From: Flavobacterium sp.
Lineage (GTDB): Bacteria > Bacteroidota > Bacteroidia > Flavobacteriales > Flavobacteriaceae
Assembly: GCF_028689845.1 (NCBI RefSeq)
Contig: NZ_JAQVCH010000018.1
Coordinates: 1 to 57,547, forward strand
Reading direction: 5' to 3'
Length of the DNA: 57,547 nucleotides
Shown here: positions 20,727 to 30,031 of the stretch, piece after piece
Layout of the letters: the number at the start of each line of letters is the position of its first letter
Position numbering within the stretch: the stretch's first letter is position 1
Made by a program: the position numbers and the translations under genes
The notes under the pieces: model-generated
Seen by the model: the letters and a program-made list of their open reading frames with translations, nothing else
What the model was told of the DNA's origin: nothing
Databases searched by the model: none

Positions 20727-21788
20727 TTATTGGTATATTTTGTTTAGTAAATAAAAATCGGCCAAAACCAAAGCGGCCATGGCTTCTACGATGGGAACAG
20801 CTCTTGGCACAACACAAGGATCATGACGACCTTTGCCTTCCAATTCGACACTATTTCCTTTATTATCAATGGTTTGTTGTTTCTGCATGATGGTGGCTAC
20901 GGGTTTAAAAGCCACTCGAAAATAAATATCCATCCCGTTTGAAATTCCACCTTGAATTCCACCAGACAAATTGGTTTTTGTTGAGCCATCCAGATTAAAT
21001 AAATCATTATGTTCACTTCCTTTCATTTGAGCTCCACAAAAACCACTCCCCAATTCAAAGCCTTTAACCGCATTGATAGAAAGCATTGCTTTTCCTAATT
21101 CGGCATGTAGTTTATCAAAAACTGGTTCGCCCAAACCGATAGGTACATTTTGTATTACACACATAATCATGCCGCCAACGCTATCGCCTTCTTTTCGAAT
21201 TTCTTTGATATGGGCTTCCATTTTAGCCGCGGTTGCTTCATCGGGACAGCGAACGGGATTGGATTCAATTTTAGAAAAATCTAATTCTTGATACGGTTTG
21301 TCAATAAAAATAGTTCCAACCGAAGAAACAAAAGCATTAATTTTAATAAAAGAAATCAATTGTTTTGCAATAGCTCCAGCAACAACTCGGCAAGCTGTTT
21401 CTCTAGCCGAACTTCTTCCTCCACCACGATGGTCGCGAATTCCATATTTTTTTTCATAAGTAAAATCGGCGTGACTTGGACGAAAGGTATCTTTTAAATG
21501 CGTATAATCGTTCGTTTTCTGATTGGTATTGTTAATCATAAATCCAATAGGTGCACCTGTCGTTTTTCCTTCAAAAATACCGCTTAAAAACTGTACTTCA
21601 TCGGCTTCCTTTCGTTGCGTCACTAGAGCAGATTGACCGGGTTTTCTGCGATTCATTTCGGTTTGAATAGCTTCAAAATCAATTTCTAAACCAGCAGGAC
21701 AACCGTCAATTACACCGCCGATAGCTTCGCCATGCGATTCTCCAAAAGTGGTTAATTTAAACACAGTACCGAAACTATTTCCTGCCAT
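20727..21788 (-). CDS. aroC: Chorismate synthase
   Basis: AroC makes chorismate from EPSP using reduced FMN, the last common step of aromatic amino acid synthesis. Signatures are [18 protein letters not shown] at residues 13-30, [19 protein letters not shown], and [14 protein letters not shown] near residue 285. The length of 353 aa is typical. It is the upstream gene of a pair with the DAACS symporter. Confidence 0.95.
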   Translation of the reverse strand: MAGNSFGTVFKLTTFGESHGEAIGGVIDGCPAGLEIDFEAIQTEMNRRKPGQSALVTQRKEADEVQFLSGIFEGKTTGAPIGFMINNTNQKTNDYTHLKDTFRPSHADFTYEKKYGIRDHRGGGRSSARETACRVVAGAIAKQLISFIKINAFVSSVGTIFIDKPYQELDFSKIESNPVRCPDEATAAKMEAHIKEIRKEGDSVGGMIMCVIQNVPIGLGEPVFDKLHAELGKAMLSINAVKGFELGSGFCGAQMKGSEHNDLFNLDGSTKTNLSGGIQGGISNGMDIYFRVAFKPVATIMQKQQTIDNKGNSVELEGKGRHDPCVVPRAVPIVEAMAALVLADFYLLNKIYQ

Positions 21789-21921
21789 AAATGGATTGTT
21801 TTGAACAAAAATAAGTTTTTTATAACAAACTAAGAAGATTAATTAGATTTGAATAGAAGAATCCGCACAATTGTTAACTCTTTTTTGCGTTAATTTGTTT
21901 TCTTAAACACGATAAACGGAT

Positions 21922-22710
21922 ATGAAAACAACATTTGGAATTCTTTTTAGCCTACTATTACTTACAATTTCTTGCTCTTCTGATGACGAAGGTAGCTCAA
22001 ATGCAGATTATTTACCTTTAAATTTTGGTAACAGTTGGACTTATGAAGTCAATGCTCCCAATACAACTTTTGATAAAATTAATGTAGGTGCCGAAGTCTT
22101 AATCCAAAACAAAACCTATCAAAAGATGGAAGTAGCAGCGGTTCCAACTGGGTTTTATGCTACACTTTTAAATGAAAATGGTTTGCGAAAAGAGAATGCC
22201 AAAGTGCTTTTTGCAGGTGATTTAGCACTGGATTTAGGAATTGATATTCCGCTAAACTTCTCATTATCCGATTTTGTTCTAATTGATGCTCAAGCAAATA
22301 ACAATACTGTTTTAGCTTCTCAATCTAATAGTATTTCGCAAGATTTTAATGGTTTTCCGATAACAATCGATTATAGTATCAAATCAACCGCTTTAGAATC
22401 GTTATCGAGTTTTACTACTTCAAAAAATGAAACCTATCCAAATGTCAAAAAAGTAAAATTTGCTTTAACTATTAAGGTAACTACGTTACAAACTATTCCT
22501 GGAACTACGATTACGATACCAATTACGATTTTAAATAATCAAGACGTGCTTTTAGCAACACATTATTATGCTGAAAATATAGGAATGGTTTATGGAAATA
22601 CCGTTATTTCCTATAATTTAGCCATCAACCCATCAGAATTTGGTTTAGACATTCCCCAATCAGGCTCGCAAACCCAAGAAGAATTCTTAACTACTTATCT
22701 ATTAAATTAA
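21922..22710 (+). CDS. Uncharacterised lipoprotein, 262 aa
   Basis: The N-terminus MKTTFGILFSLLLLTISCSSDDEG is a lipoprotein signal with the lipobox Cys at 18, and the SSDDEG after it is a typical Bacteroidota surface-export-like acidic start. The rest is beta-rich (YLPLNFGNSWTYEVNAP, NPSEFGLDIPQSGSQ) with no catalytic motif. It lies 133 bp from the divergent aroC start. I cannot assign a function. Confidence 0.75.
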   Translation: MKTTFGILFSLLLLTISCSSDDEGSSNADYLPLNFGNSWTYEVNAPNTTFDKINVGAEVLIQNKTYQKMEVAAVPTGFYATLLNENGLRKENAKVLFAGDLALDLGIDIPLNFSLSDFVLIDAQANNNTVLASQSNSISQDFNGFPITIDYSIKSTALESLSSFTTSKNETYPNVKKVKFALTIKVTTLQTIPGTTITIPITILNNQDVLLATHYYAENIGMVYGNTVISYNLAINPSEFGLDIPQSGSQTQEEFLTTYLLN

Positions 22711-22776
22711 ATTATCCTGTACGATTAAGGCTTATTATACGTTACCTTTACAAAAACATTATAAATAACTTTAAAT

Positions 22777-23265
22777 ATGAAAAGAATTCTTTTATCACTT
22801 GTCTTATTAATTGCATTGTCATTTCAAGCTTCTGCCCAAGAAATTTCAAAAAATGCTTTAGGATTACGGCTTGGTAGTAATGATGGGATTGGAGCAGAAA
22901 TATCCTATCAACGCGGACTTTCATCAAACAATCGACTAGAGCTAGATTTGGGGATTCGCAATTCTGATGATGACGATGCTTTTAAATTAGTCGGCCTTTA
23001 TCAATGGGTTTGGACTATTGAAAATCGTTTTCAATGGTATGCTGGTGTTGGTGGTGGAGTTGGAACGTGGGACAACAACAATAAAAACAAAGATTATGAC
23101 GATGGCTCTTTTTTGTTGTTAGCCGGAAATATTGGAATTGAATATAATTTTAGTATTCCGCTTTTACTTTCTTTAGATTATAGACCAGAACTTTACTTTG
23201 GAAACAATTATCGCAATGATAATTTTGGTTCAGATATCGCGTTGAGTATTCGTTATCAGTTTTAG
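22777..23265 (+). CDS. Small outer-membrane beta-barrel protein
   Basis: A signal peptide (MKRILLSLVLLIALSFQASA) is followed by alternating amphipathic strands (LGLRLGSNDGIGAEISYQRG, RLELDLGIRNS, WYAGVGGGVGTW) ending in ALSIRYQF, with the terminal Phe expected for BAM-assembled barrels. At 162 aa it fits an eight-stranded OmpW/OmpX-like barrel. It lies 66 bp after the lipoprotein gene and may share its transcript. Its role is unknown. Confidence 0.8.
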   Translation: MKRILLSLVLLIALSFQASAQEISKNALGLRLGSNDGIGAEISYQRGLSSNNRLELDLGIRNSDDDDAFKLVGLYQWVWTIENRFQWYAGVGGGVGTWDNNNKNKDYDDGSFLLLAGNIGIEYNFSIPLLLSLDYRPELYFGNNYRNDNFGSDIALSIRYQF

Positions 23266-23280
23266 AACAACTAACTCGTT

Positions 23281-23317
23281 AAAAGTCCATTTTAGTGAAC
23301 TAAAATGGACTTTTTTT
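23281..23317. terminator. Bidirectional terminator with a 15-bp perfect stem
   Basis: AAAAGTCCATTTTAG (23281-23295) pairs exactly with CTAAAATGGACTTTT (23300-23314) around TGAA. It separates converging genes. Confidence 0.92.
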
Positions 23318-23738
23318 ATTTTATAATGATATTCTTTTTAGAGTTGATTTTTACAATCGTCATCGGATTGGTCATCACCGAGGTTGCCATTCCTGTTGGA
23401 GCATTTTCTTTTATAGTCACAATAACATCGTTTTCCAATTCTTGAATACTATCGATACTAATTGAATAGCCACCCGAAGTTTGTGGTCCCATATTCAATA
23501 ATAAAAAATTTGCGGTATAAATATCGGATGCTTTTACTTTCTTTTTTAAATCGGGGTCGTTTAAAAGCATTTTAAATTCTTTTGCCTCTGTGATAATTTC
23601 AAAAAATTTAAATTCCGCTCCGCCATATTCTGATTGTTTTAAAATCTCAAACATTTCCGTTTTTTCTGAGGCAATTGGTTTTGGAGCACAAGCAAAAATA
23701 ACCAACGCAATTGTGGCGATAAAAATTGTTTTTTTCAT
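23316..23738 (-). CDS. Uncharacterised lipoprotein, 140 aa
   Basis: MKKTIFIATIALVIFACAPK is a lipoprotein signal with the lipobox Cys at 17. The rest (GGAEFKFFEIITEAKEFKML, GGYSISIDSIQEL) resembles PrcB/protease-complex-subunit-like small domains of Bacteroidota, but I hold that loosely. It begins 1 bp after the bshA stop, so it is the second gene of that operon. Its own stop codon lies in the T run of the terminator. Confidence 0.7.
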   Translation of the reverse strand: MKKTIFIATIALVIFACAPKPIASEKTEMFEILKQSEYGGAEFKFFEIITEAKEFKMLLNDPDLKKKVKASDIYTANFLLLNMGPQTSGGYSISIDSIQELENDVIVTIKENAPTGMATSVMTNPMTIVKINSKKNIIIK

Positions 23739-23739
23739 A

Positions 23740-24888
23740 CTATTCTGTCTCTTCGATTAAATTATTCGCCAACGCTTTTTGATAAACCGCTTCATATAGG
23801 GGTAGAATTTTTGCAAGATCAAATTGTTCTGCTACTTCCAACGCATTCTTTTTAAAAGTGGCTAGTGTAGCTGGATTCGCTAAAATCTTGATTGCATTTT
23901 TAGCCATTGATTCAATATCGCCAACATTGCTCAAGTATCCCGAAAAACCTTCGCTATTGACTTCGGGTAAACCGCCAGTATTACTAGAAATTACGGGTAC
24001 GCTACAAGCCATAGCTTCTAAAGCGGCTAAACCAAAGCTTTCGGTTTCAGAAGGCAATAAAAACAAATCTGAAAAACATAATATTTTATCAATTTCGTGA
24101 CTATTTCCAAAAAAGATTACCTTGTTGGCAATGCCTAATTCCTCACACAATGATTCGGCTTTTTCTTTTTCAGGTCCGTCACCCACCATCATTAATTTTG
24201 CTGGAATTTGTTGCTGAATTAAATGAAAAATTTTAATAATATCAGGAATTCGTTTTACTTTTCTAAAATTAGAAATATGTGTAATAATCATTTCAGAATC
24301 GTGAGCCATCAAGGAGCGATAACAGGGTTCTCCTTCTTTAATTTTAGCATTTTTCAATTCAATAAAATTGGGAATGACTTCAATTTCTTTCGTAATATTA
24401 AAAAGTTTATAGGTTTCGTCTTTCAAACTTTGCGAAACCGATGTAACAATATCCGACTTATTAATACTAAAACTCACTGCTGGTTTATAATGCGGATGAT
24501 TTCCCACAAGGGTAATATCTGTACCGTGTAAAGTGGTAACCATTGGAATATGAATACCTTCATCTTTTAACATTTGTTTAGCCATGTAACCAGCATACGC
24601 ATGCGGAATAGCATAATGCACGTGAAGTAATTCGATTTTATACAACTTCACCATATCGACTAATTTACTAGACAACGCTAATTCATAAGGTTGATAATGA
24701 AAGAGCGGGTATTCTGGCACATTCACTTCATGATAAAATACCCTTGGATTTAATAAGGCTAAGCGAACGGGTTGACTGTAGGTTATAAAATGAATTTCAT
24801 GTCCCCGATGAGCTAATTCTAGCCCTAATTCAGTAGCAACAACACCACTTCCTCCAAACGTTGGATAACAAACAATAGCGATTTTCAT
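23740..24888 (-). CDS. bshA: N-acetyl-glucosaminyl L-malate synthase BshA
   Basis: BshA is a family-4 glycosyltransferase joining GlcNAc from UDP-GlcNAc to L-malate, the first step of bacillithiol synthesis. The N-terminal Rossmann half has GGSGVVATELGLELAHRGH (residues of about 12-30) and VTTLHGTDITLVG. The C-terminal half has the nucleotide-binding segment LPSETESFGLAALEAMACS (E-x7-E). The length of 382 aa is normal. Bacillithiol replaces glutathione as the low-molecular-weight thiol in many Bacteroidota, which fits the peroxide-defence genes at 28.7-30.5 kb. Confidence 0.9.
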   Translation of the reverse strand: MKIAIVCYPTFGGSGVVATELGLELAHRGHEIHFITYSQPVRLALLNPRVFYHEVNVPEYPLFHYQPYELALSSKLVDMVKLYKIELLHVHYAIPHAYAGYMAKQMLKDEGIHIPMVTTLHGTDITLVGNHPHYKPAVSFSINKSDIVTSVSQSLKDETYKLFNITKEIEVIPNFIELKNAKIKEGEPCYRSLMAHDSEMIITHISNFRKVKRIPDIIKIFHLIQQQIPAKLMMVGDGPEKEKAESLCEELGIANKVIFFGNSHEIDKILCFSDLFLLPSETESFGLAALEAMACSVPVISSNTGGLPEVNSEGFSGYLSNVGDIESMAKNAIKILANPATLATFKKNALEVAEQFDLAKILPLYEAVYQKALANNLIEETE

Positions 24889-24968
24889 GCAAAAATATTA
24901 GATAAACAAAGCTACTCTTTTTGAATCGAGCGAATGATAAGAAATAGTTAAAATTGTTTTTTTTTCAT

Positions 24969-25430
24969 TTAGTTAAGTTCAAAAACGGTTGTATTCTTGA
25001 CTTCTCCAATCATAAAAGAACTATGAGTGCTTCCAATATAATGTAAGGCTGTCAGTTTTGTGACCATGAATTCACGGTATTCTTCCATACTTCCTAAGCA
25101 AATTTTAAGAATATAATCATAATCGCCACTTACGTGAAAGCACTCTACTACTTCGCTTAATTTTATCACTTCATTTTCAAAAACTGTAAGGTATTCTCGA
25201 GTGTGTTGCACTAATTTGATATGACAAAAAACCACAAAACTTTTATTGATTTTTGAACGATTTAAAAGTGCCACATAATGCTGAATGATTCCGTTTCGTT
25301 CTAATTTTTTTATTCGTTCATAAACCGCAGTAACAGAAAGATTCAATTTTAGCGATAACTCTTTTGTAGTTTGTTTAGTATCTACTTGAAGCAAAGCAAG
25401 TAATCTTTTATCAATTTTATCTAAATCCAT
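24969..25430 (-). CDS. Lrp/AsnC-family transcriptional regulator
   Basis: At 153 aa it has the normal two-part form: an N-terminal winged HTH (KIDKRLLALLQVDTKQTTKE, then LNLSVTAVYERIKKLERNGI) and a C-terminal RAM ligand-binding domain (ECFHVSGDYDYILKI). It is divergent from the methionine-gamma-lyase-like gene, so it probably responds to an amino acid such as methionine and controls that gene and itself. Confidence 0.92.
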   Translation of the reverse strand: MDLDKIDKRLLALLQVDTKQTTKELSLKLNLSVTAVYERIKKLERNGIIQHYVALLNRSKINKSFVVFCHIKLVQHTREYLTVFENEVIKLSEVVECFHVSGDYDYILKICLGSMEEYREFMVTKLTALHYIGSTHSSFMIGEVKNTTVFELN

Positions 25431-25479
25431 TTGATGTTGTTTTAAAAATTTCGGTTAAAGTTAGTTAACGGATTCGAAA

Positions 25480-25496
25480 ATAGTTTAAAAAACTAT
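25480..25496. promoter_or_regulatory. Palindrome in the lrp/PLP-lyase divergent region
   Basis: ATAGTTT-AAA-AAACTAT is a perfect 7-bp inverted repeat midway in a 168-bp divergent gap. Lrp-type dimers bind such AT-rich palindromes, so it is a candidate operator. Confidence 0.45.
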
Positions 25497-25598
25497 AAAA
25501 AATTAAAATTACAAAATAAAAAACTAAATTTTAAATCATCCCTTGATTAATAATCTAAAAATAATGTAATTTGTTAAACAACTTTTAAACTACTACCG

Positions 25599-26807
25599 AT
25601 GAAAAACTCAGATTTCAATCCTGCCGATCAAATTCAAGACTTACAATATTTTGGCGAATTTGGAGGTGTTAACCCTTCTATTTCAGATAGTTCCACCTAT
25701 ACTTTTTTGTCTGCCAAAACAATGTTCGATACGTTTGAAGGCAATGCAGAAGGTTGTTATTTATATTCACGTCATTCTTCACCTAGTAATTTATATTTAG
25801 ATCGAGCTCTTGCCGCTATGGAAGGAACAGCGAGTGCCAATGTAGCTGCCTCTGGAATGGGAGCAATTACGCCAACACTTTTGCAATTATGTGGCAACGG
25901 AGACCACATTGTTTCTAGCCGAACTATTTATGGCGGAACCTATGCTTTTTTAAAGAATTTTGCTCCGCGATTAGGTGTAAAAACAAGTTTTGTTGATATT
26001 ACAAAGTTAGATGTTGTAGAAGCAGCTATCAATCAGCATACTAAAGTTTTATATTGTGAAACCGTTAGTAATCCTTTATTAGAAGTTGCCGATATTACTT
26101 CGCTTTCTAAACTTGCAAAAAAACATAACTTAACGTTAGTTGTTGACAATACCTTTTCGCCATTATCCGTTTCTCCTATCAAGTTAGGAGCTGATATTGT
26201 TATACATTCACTTACAAAATATATTAACGGAAGTAGTGACACTGTTGGTGGTGTAGTTTGTGCCTCACAGGAATTTATCAATGACTTAAAAAATGTAAAT
26301 TCAGGGGCAAGCATGCTTTTAGGTCCAACCATGGATAGTATGCGAAGTGCAAGTGTGATGAAAAATTTAAGAACGCTTCATTTACGGATGAAACAACACA
26401 GTTATAATGCGGCTTATCTAGCTGAAAAATTTGAAAAAGATGGACTTAAAACCGTTTATCCAGGATTAAAAAGTCATCCAAGTCACCAACTTTATTCAAC
26501 AATGATTAACCCAGAATTCGGTTATGGCGGTATGATGACCGTGGACGTTGGTTCTCTAGACAAAGCCAATGCGTTAATGGAGTTGATGCAAGAAAAAAAC
26601 CTTGGTTACCTAGCCGTAAGTTTAGGGTTTTACAAAACCTTATTTAGTGCTCCGGGTTCGTCTACTTCATCAGAAATTCCAGCTGAAGAACAAAAAGAAA
26701 TGGGCTTGTCTGACGGACTCATTCGTTTTTCGATTGGTTTAGATAACGACATCGAACGCACCTATCAAATGATGAAAAAATGCATGATTGAGCTTGGTGT
26801 TTTATAA
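25599..26807 (+). CDS. Cys/Met-metabolism PLP enzyme, probably methionine gamma-lyase
   Basis: This fold-type I PLP enzyme belongs to the Cys/Met metabolism family. The Schiff-base lysine is Lys207 in HSLTKYINGSSD, and the PLP phosphate-binding part is TASANVAASGMGAI. Family members include cystathionine gamma-synthase and lyase, O-acetylhomoserine sulfhydrylase and methionine gamma-lyase. Methionine degradation is favoured by the adjacent divergent Lrp regulator, which is a common pairing, but the activity is not settled by sequence alone. The length of 402 aa is normal. Confidence 0.82.
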   Translation: MKNSDFNPADQIQDLQYFGEFGGVNPSISDSSTYTFLSAKTMFDTFEGNAEGCYLYSRHSSPSNLYLDRALAAMEGTASANVAASGMGAITPTLLQLCGNGDHIVSSRTIYGGTYAFLKNFAPRLGVKTSFVDITKLDVVEAAINQHTKVLYCETVSNPLLEVADITSLSKLAKKHNLTLVVDNTFSPLSVSPIKLGADIVIHSLTKYINGSSDTVGGVVCASQEFINDLKNVNSGASMLLGPTMDSMRSASVMKNLRTLHLRMKQHSYNAAYLAEKFEKDGLKTVYPGLKSHPSHQLYSTMINPEFGYGGMMTVDVGSLDKANALMELMQEKNLGYLAVSLGFYKTLFSAPGSSTSSEIPAEEQKEMGLSDGLIRFSIGLDNDIERTYQMMKKCMIELGVL

Positions 26808-26830
26808 AAATCATCCTGCTCAATTTAACG

Positions 26831-26864
26831 AAAATCCGATTCAACATTGAGTCGGATTTTTTTT
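26831..26864 (+). terminator. Terminator after the PLP lyase
   Basis: AAAATCCGA (26831-26839) pairs with TCGGATTTT (26852-26860), followed by more T residues. Confidence 0.85.
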
Positions 26865-26918
26865 GTATTAAATTTAATTTCATGTTTTTTTTATATATTG
26901 CATCCACAAAAAAAATAA

Positions 26919-28400
26919 ATGGAAAGCCAAGACATTAAAACTCAAGATCCAAAAGACGAGCAACTTATTGAAAATAAGGAACTTTCAATTTTAGAAGCCC
27001 TCACTCCTATTTTTCTCTTAATATTAATTTTGGCTTATAACGTTTATGCTTTTGGTGATAGTGCTACCTCAGGTCCGAATCAATTTGCTTTAATTTTAGG
27101 TGGAGCCATTGCTGCCATTGTCGGTTTTCGAAATAAAGTTTCGTATGGTGCCATGATGGAAGAAATTGCAAAAAACATAAAATCAACAGCTGGAGCCATC
27201 TTAATTTTGCTATTAGTAGGAGCTCTTTCAGGAACTTGGTTGTTGAGTGGGGTCATTCCAACCATGATTTATTACGGACTCCAACTACTCCATCCCGCAA
27301 TCTTTTTACCTGCTTGTTTAATTATATGTGCGGTAATTTCTATTGCTACTGGAAGTTCATGGACGACCTCGGCTACTGTTGGAATTGCTCTAATCGGAAT
27401 TGGTTCTACTATCGGAATGCCACTCGGAATGGTAGCTGGTGCCGTGGTTTCTGGTGCTTATTTTGGAGATAAATTATCGCCGCTTTCCGACACAACCAAC
27501 CTTGCTCCTGCGATGGCTGGTACCGATTTATTTACGCACATTCGCTATATGACACTCACCACCGTGCCCACCATGATAATTACTTTTATAATTTTTATCT
27601 TTTTGGGTTTAGCTCAAACTACCAGTGGAATAGGTGATAATTCGGCTACCTTACAAGCAATAAAAGAAACCTTTACAATAACGCCTTGGTTATTTTTAGT
27701 TCCTGCCATCGTTATTTTATTAATTATAAAAAAAACAGAGCCACTTATAGCGTTGTTGATTGGTACTTTACTTGGTGGTGTTTTTGCTTTAATTTTTCAA
27801 CCAGAATTAGTAGCCAAAATTGGAGGAAGCAATGAGTTAACCTTTATTTCTGGCTACAAAGGCGTGATGAATTCAATCACCGTTGAAACAGCTATAGAAA
27901 CTAAAAATGAAATGTTATCCGAATTATTTTCTTCCAAGGGAATGTATGGAATGTTAAGTACCATTTGGTTAATCCTTTGTGCGATGGTTTTTGGTGGAGT
28001 CATGGAGGCAATTGGTGCATTAACACGAATAACAGACTCCTTATTAAAACTCTTTCATACCACTTTTGGATTGTTTGCGAGTACGGTTGCGAGTTGTTTA
28101 GCGTTAAACTTAACGGCATCAGATCAATATTTAGCTATTGTAGTTCCCGGAAAAATGTTTGCCAAAGCTTATCGCGATAAAGGTTTAGCCCCAGAAAACC
28201 TGAGTAGAACGCTAGAAGATTCTGGAACGGTGACTTCTGCTTTAATTCCTTGGAACACATGTGGAGCTTATCAATCTGGGGTTTTAGGGGTTTCTACTTG
28301 GAGCTATTTGCCTTATGCGTTCTTTAATATTATTAGTCCGTTCATGACACTAATTTTTGCAGCTTTTCAGATTAAAATCAAACAATTAAATTCAAAATAA
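26919..28400 (+). CDS. nhaC: NhaC-family Na+/H+ antiporter
   Basis: This 493-aa protein has about 11-12 hydrophobic helices and conserved NhaC phrases: ISIATGSSWTTSATVGIALIG, GAYFGDKLSPLSDTTNLAP and SGTVTSALIPWNTCGAYQ. It exchanges Na+ for H+ across the inner membrane; some relatives carry malate-lactate or other acids, so the ion assignment is by family. The N-terminal 30 residues are charged and cytoplasmic. Confidence 0.9.
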   Translation: MESQDIKTQDPKDEQLIENKELSILEALTPIFLLILILAYNVYAFGDSATSGPNQFALILGGAIAAIVGFRNKVSYGAMMEEIAKNIKSTAGAILILLLVGALSGTWLLSGVIPTMIYYGLQLLHPAIFLPACLIICAVISIATGSSWTTSATVGIALIGIGSTIGMPLGMVAGAVVSGAYFGDKLSPLSDTTNLAPAMAGTDLFTHIRYMTLTTVPTMIITFIIFIFLGLAQTTSGIGDNSATLQAIKETFTITPWLFLVPAIVILLIIKKTEPLIALLIGTLLGGVFALIFQPELVAKIGGSNELTFISGYKGVMNSITVETAIETKNEMLSELFSSKGMYGMLSTIWLILCAMVFGGVMEAIGALTRITDSLLKLFHTTFGLFASTVASCLALNLTASDQYLAIVVPGKMFAKAYRDKGLAPENLSRTLEDSGTVTSALIPWNTCGAYQSGVLGVSTWSYLPYAFFNIISPFMTLIFAAFQIKIKQLNSK

Positions 28401-28602
28401 GTAATTAAAAAAATAATTAAGCTGTTATTTTTTTAATTTAATACAACTTTAACCATATCAAAAACATCCTATTTTAACAAAAAAATAGAAAAATATTCAA
28501 TATATTGAGTTAAATCGTACTACAAATACATAATATATTAGCAAAAACAGTCTGTATCATCATTTCAAATAGCTCTATTGGTAAAAGGTATGACTTATGT
28601 CA

Positions 28603-28632
28603 TTTGTACTCACAAATTAAGTCTTAAATTTG
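28603..28632 (+). promoter_or_regulatory. ahpC promoter (-33 TTTG and -7 TAAATTTG)
   Basis: TTTG at 28603-28606 and TAAATTTG at 28625-28632 are separated by 18 nt, a close match to the Bacteroidota housekeeping promoter. It leaves a leader of about 25-30 nt before the ahpC ATG. The rest of the 265-bp gap is AT-rich. AATAGCTCTATT at 28568-28579 is a short palindrome just upstream and could bind a regulator. Confidence 0.65.
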
Positions 28633-28665
28633 CAATAGAATAATAACTATAAAAACAATATAATT

Positions 28666-29301
28666 ATGTCATTAGTAGGTAAAACATTTCCAAACATCAC
28701 CGTTGACGCCATTTCTGAAATGGGTGATAATTTAAGAATCAATGTACTTGAAGAAGCTTTAAACAACAACAAAAAAGTACTTTTATTTTGGTATCCTAAA
28801 GATTTCACATTCGTTTGTCCAACAGAATTACATGCTTTTCAAGATGCTTTGGGTGAATTTGAAAAAAGAAACACTATCGTAATTGGTGCTTCCTGTGATA
28901 CGAACGAAGTACATTTTGCATGGTTAAATACACCTAAAAATAACGGAGGAATTGAAGGCGTAACTTATCCAATTCTTGCAGACACCACTAGAAATCTTGC
29001 TGCTGCTTTAGATATTTTAGATGCAGAATGGGTTTATGATGAAAACTTGAATGATGAAATATTAGAAGGTTCAAATGTAACTTTTAGAGCAACTTATCTT
29101 ATTGATGAGGCCGGAAAAGTTTTCCACGAAAGTGTAAATGATATGCCATTAGGTAGAAATGTAAATGAATATTTACGTTTAATCGATGCGTATACACACG
29201 TTCAAACCAAAGGAGAAGTTTGTCCAGCAAATTGGGAAGAGGGAAAAGAAGCAATGCATGCTGATCGTTCAAGTACTGCAGCTTATTTGAGCCATAACTA
29301 A
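28666..29301 (+). CDS. ahpC: AhpC-type 2-Cys peroxiredoxin
   Basis: It reduces hydrogen peroxide and organic hydroperoxides. The peroxidatic cysteine is Cys51 in DFTFVCPTE, and the resolving cysteine is Cys186 in GEVCPANW, as in typical 2-Cys enzymes. The length of 211 aa is slightly longer than classic AhpC (187 aa). There is no ahpF nearby; instead a thioredoxin and a small DUF6952-type gene follow immediately, and the thioredoxin is the probable reductant. Confidence 0.93.
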   Translation: MSLVGKTFPNITVDAISEMGDNLRINVLEEALNNNKKVLLFWYPKDFTFVCPTELHAFQDALGEFEKRNTIVIGASCDTNEVHFAWLNTPKNNGGIEGVTYPILADTTRNLAAALDILDAEWVYDENLNDEILEGSNVTFRATYLIDEAGKVFHESVNDMPLGRNVNEYLRLIDAYTHVQTKGEVCPANWEEGKEAMHADRSSTAAYLSHN

Positions 29302-29341
29302 AAAACATCAACTCTTTTATTTTTTAACTTAAAATAATATT

Positions 29342-29656
29342 ATGTTAATCGAATTAACTGAAGATACATTACACGACGTAGTAAAACAAAATAACAAAGT
29401 TGTGGTTCAATATTCTGCTTCATGGTGTGGCAATTGCCGAATTATGAAACCGAAATTTAAAAAATTAGCCTCAGAAAACGAAACATTGACCTTTGTACTA
29501 GTAGATGCAGAAAATGCACCGGAATCAAGAAAACTAGCCAATGTATCTAATTTGCCTACTTTTGCTACGTTTCTAAACGGGGTTTTAGTCAATCAAACAC
29601 AAACCAATAAAGCGGAAGTTTTAGCCGAATTGGTTTCAGAAATTGCTCAGAACTAA
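29342..29656 (+). CDS. Thioredoxin-like protein with a CGNC active site
   Basis: A 104-aa single-domain thioredoxin fold with active site SWCGNCRIM (Cys29, Cys32) and cis-Pro at SNLPT. The CGNC rather than CGPC centre alters redox potential and marks it as a specialised thioredoxin. It is 40 bp after ahpC and its stop overlaps the start of the next gene, so it is probably the dedicated electron donor for AhpC. Confidence 0.9.
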   Translation: MLIELTEDTLHDVVKQNNKVVVQYSASWCGNCRIMKPKFKKLASENETLTFVLVDAENAPESRKLANVSNLPTFATFLNGVLVNQTQTNKAEVLAELVSEIAQN

Positions 29657-29913
29657 TGAAATTACCAATCATCAAACACCTCACGCAATTCATAGAGGAA
29701 AACGACCAAGATTATTTGGTTGAAACCATTGAAGTATTAGAGGCTTTAACCGAAGTTTCTTCCTTAAAAGAAGAAGAATTGGATGTCATTGGAGAGTTAA
29801 TTTCAAACTTGTATGGTGCTTTAGAAGTACACAAATCTATTCAAAGCGGGATGGAAAAAAAAGAAGCTTTAAATTCTTTTATGAGCCGCGTTTTAGGTTC
29901 AATTGATAAATAA
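29656..29913 (+). CDS. DUF6952-like small protein
   Basis: An 85-aa acidic, helical protein (MKLPIIKHLTQFIEENDQDY, GALEVHKSIQSGMEKKEALN). It overlaps the thioredoxin stop by one base, so translation is coupled. I believe it is the DUF6952 family that follows ahpC/thioredoxin in Flavobacteriia. Its role is unknown; the context suggests help in peroxide defence or as a thioredoxin partner. Confidence 0.8.
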   Translation: MKLPIIKHLTQFIEENDQDYLVETIEVLEALTEVSSLKEEELDVIGELISNLYGALEVHKSIQSGMEKKEALNSFMSRVLGSIDK

Positions 29914-29934
29914 TTTCCAAACAAATACCTCTTT

Positions 29935-29963
29935 AAAACGCTTTCTTCGGAAGGCGTTTTTTT
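29935..29963 (+). terminator. Terminator of the ahpC operon
   Basis: AAAACGCTTTC-TTCG-GAAGGCGTTTT is an 11-bp stem with one wobble around the very stable TTCG tetraloop, followed by T residues. Confidence 0.92.
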
Positions 29964-30001
29964 TGTTCACTAATTCCACTTAAAAATCACTAAAATTTTC
30001 T

Positions 30002-30009
30002 TACTTTTG
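30002..30009 (+). promoter_or_regulatory. tpx promoter -7 element
   Basis: TACTTTTG is a full match to TAnnTTTG, 22 nt before the tpx ATG and just after the ahpC-operon terminator. Confidence 0.5.
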
Positions 30010-30031
30010 AAATCTTATAAAATATCAACTT

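Noticed and set aside
28568..28579. AATAGCTCTATT as an OxyR site
   Set aside because: The half-sites are too close together for the OxyR pattern; only a short palindrome can be claimed.
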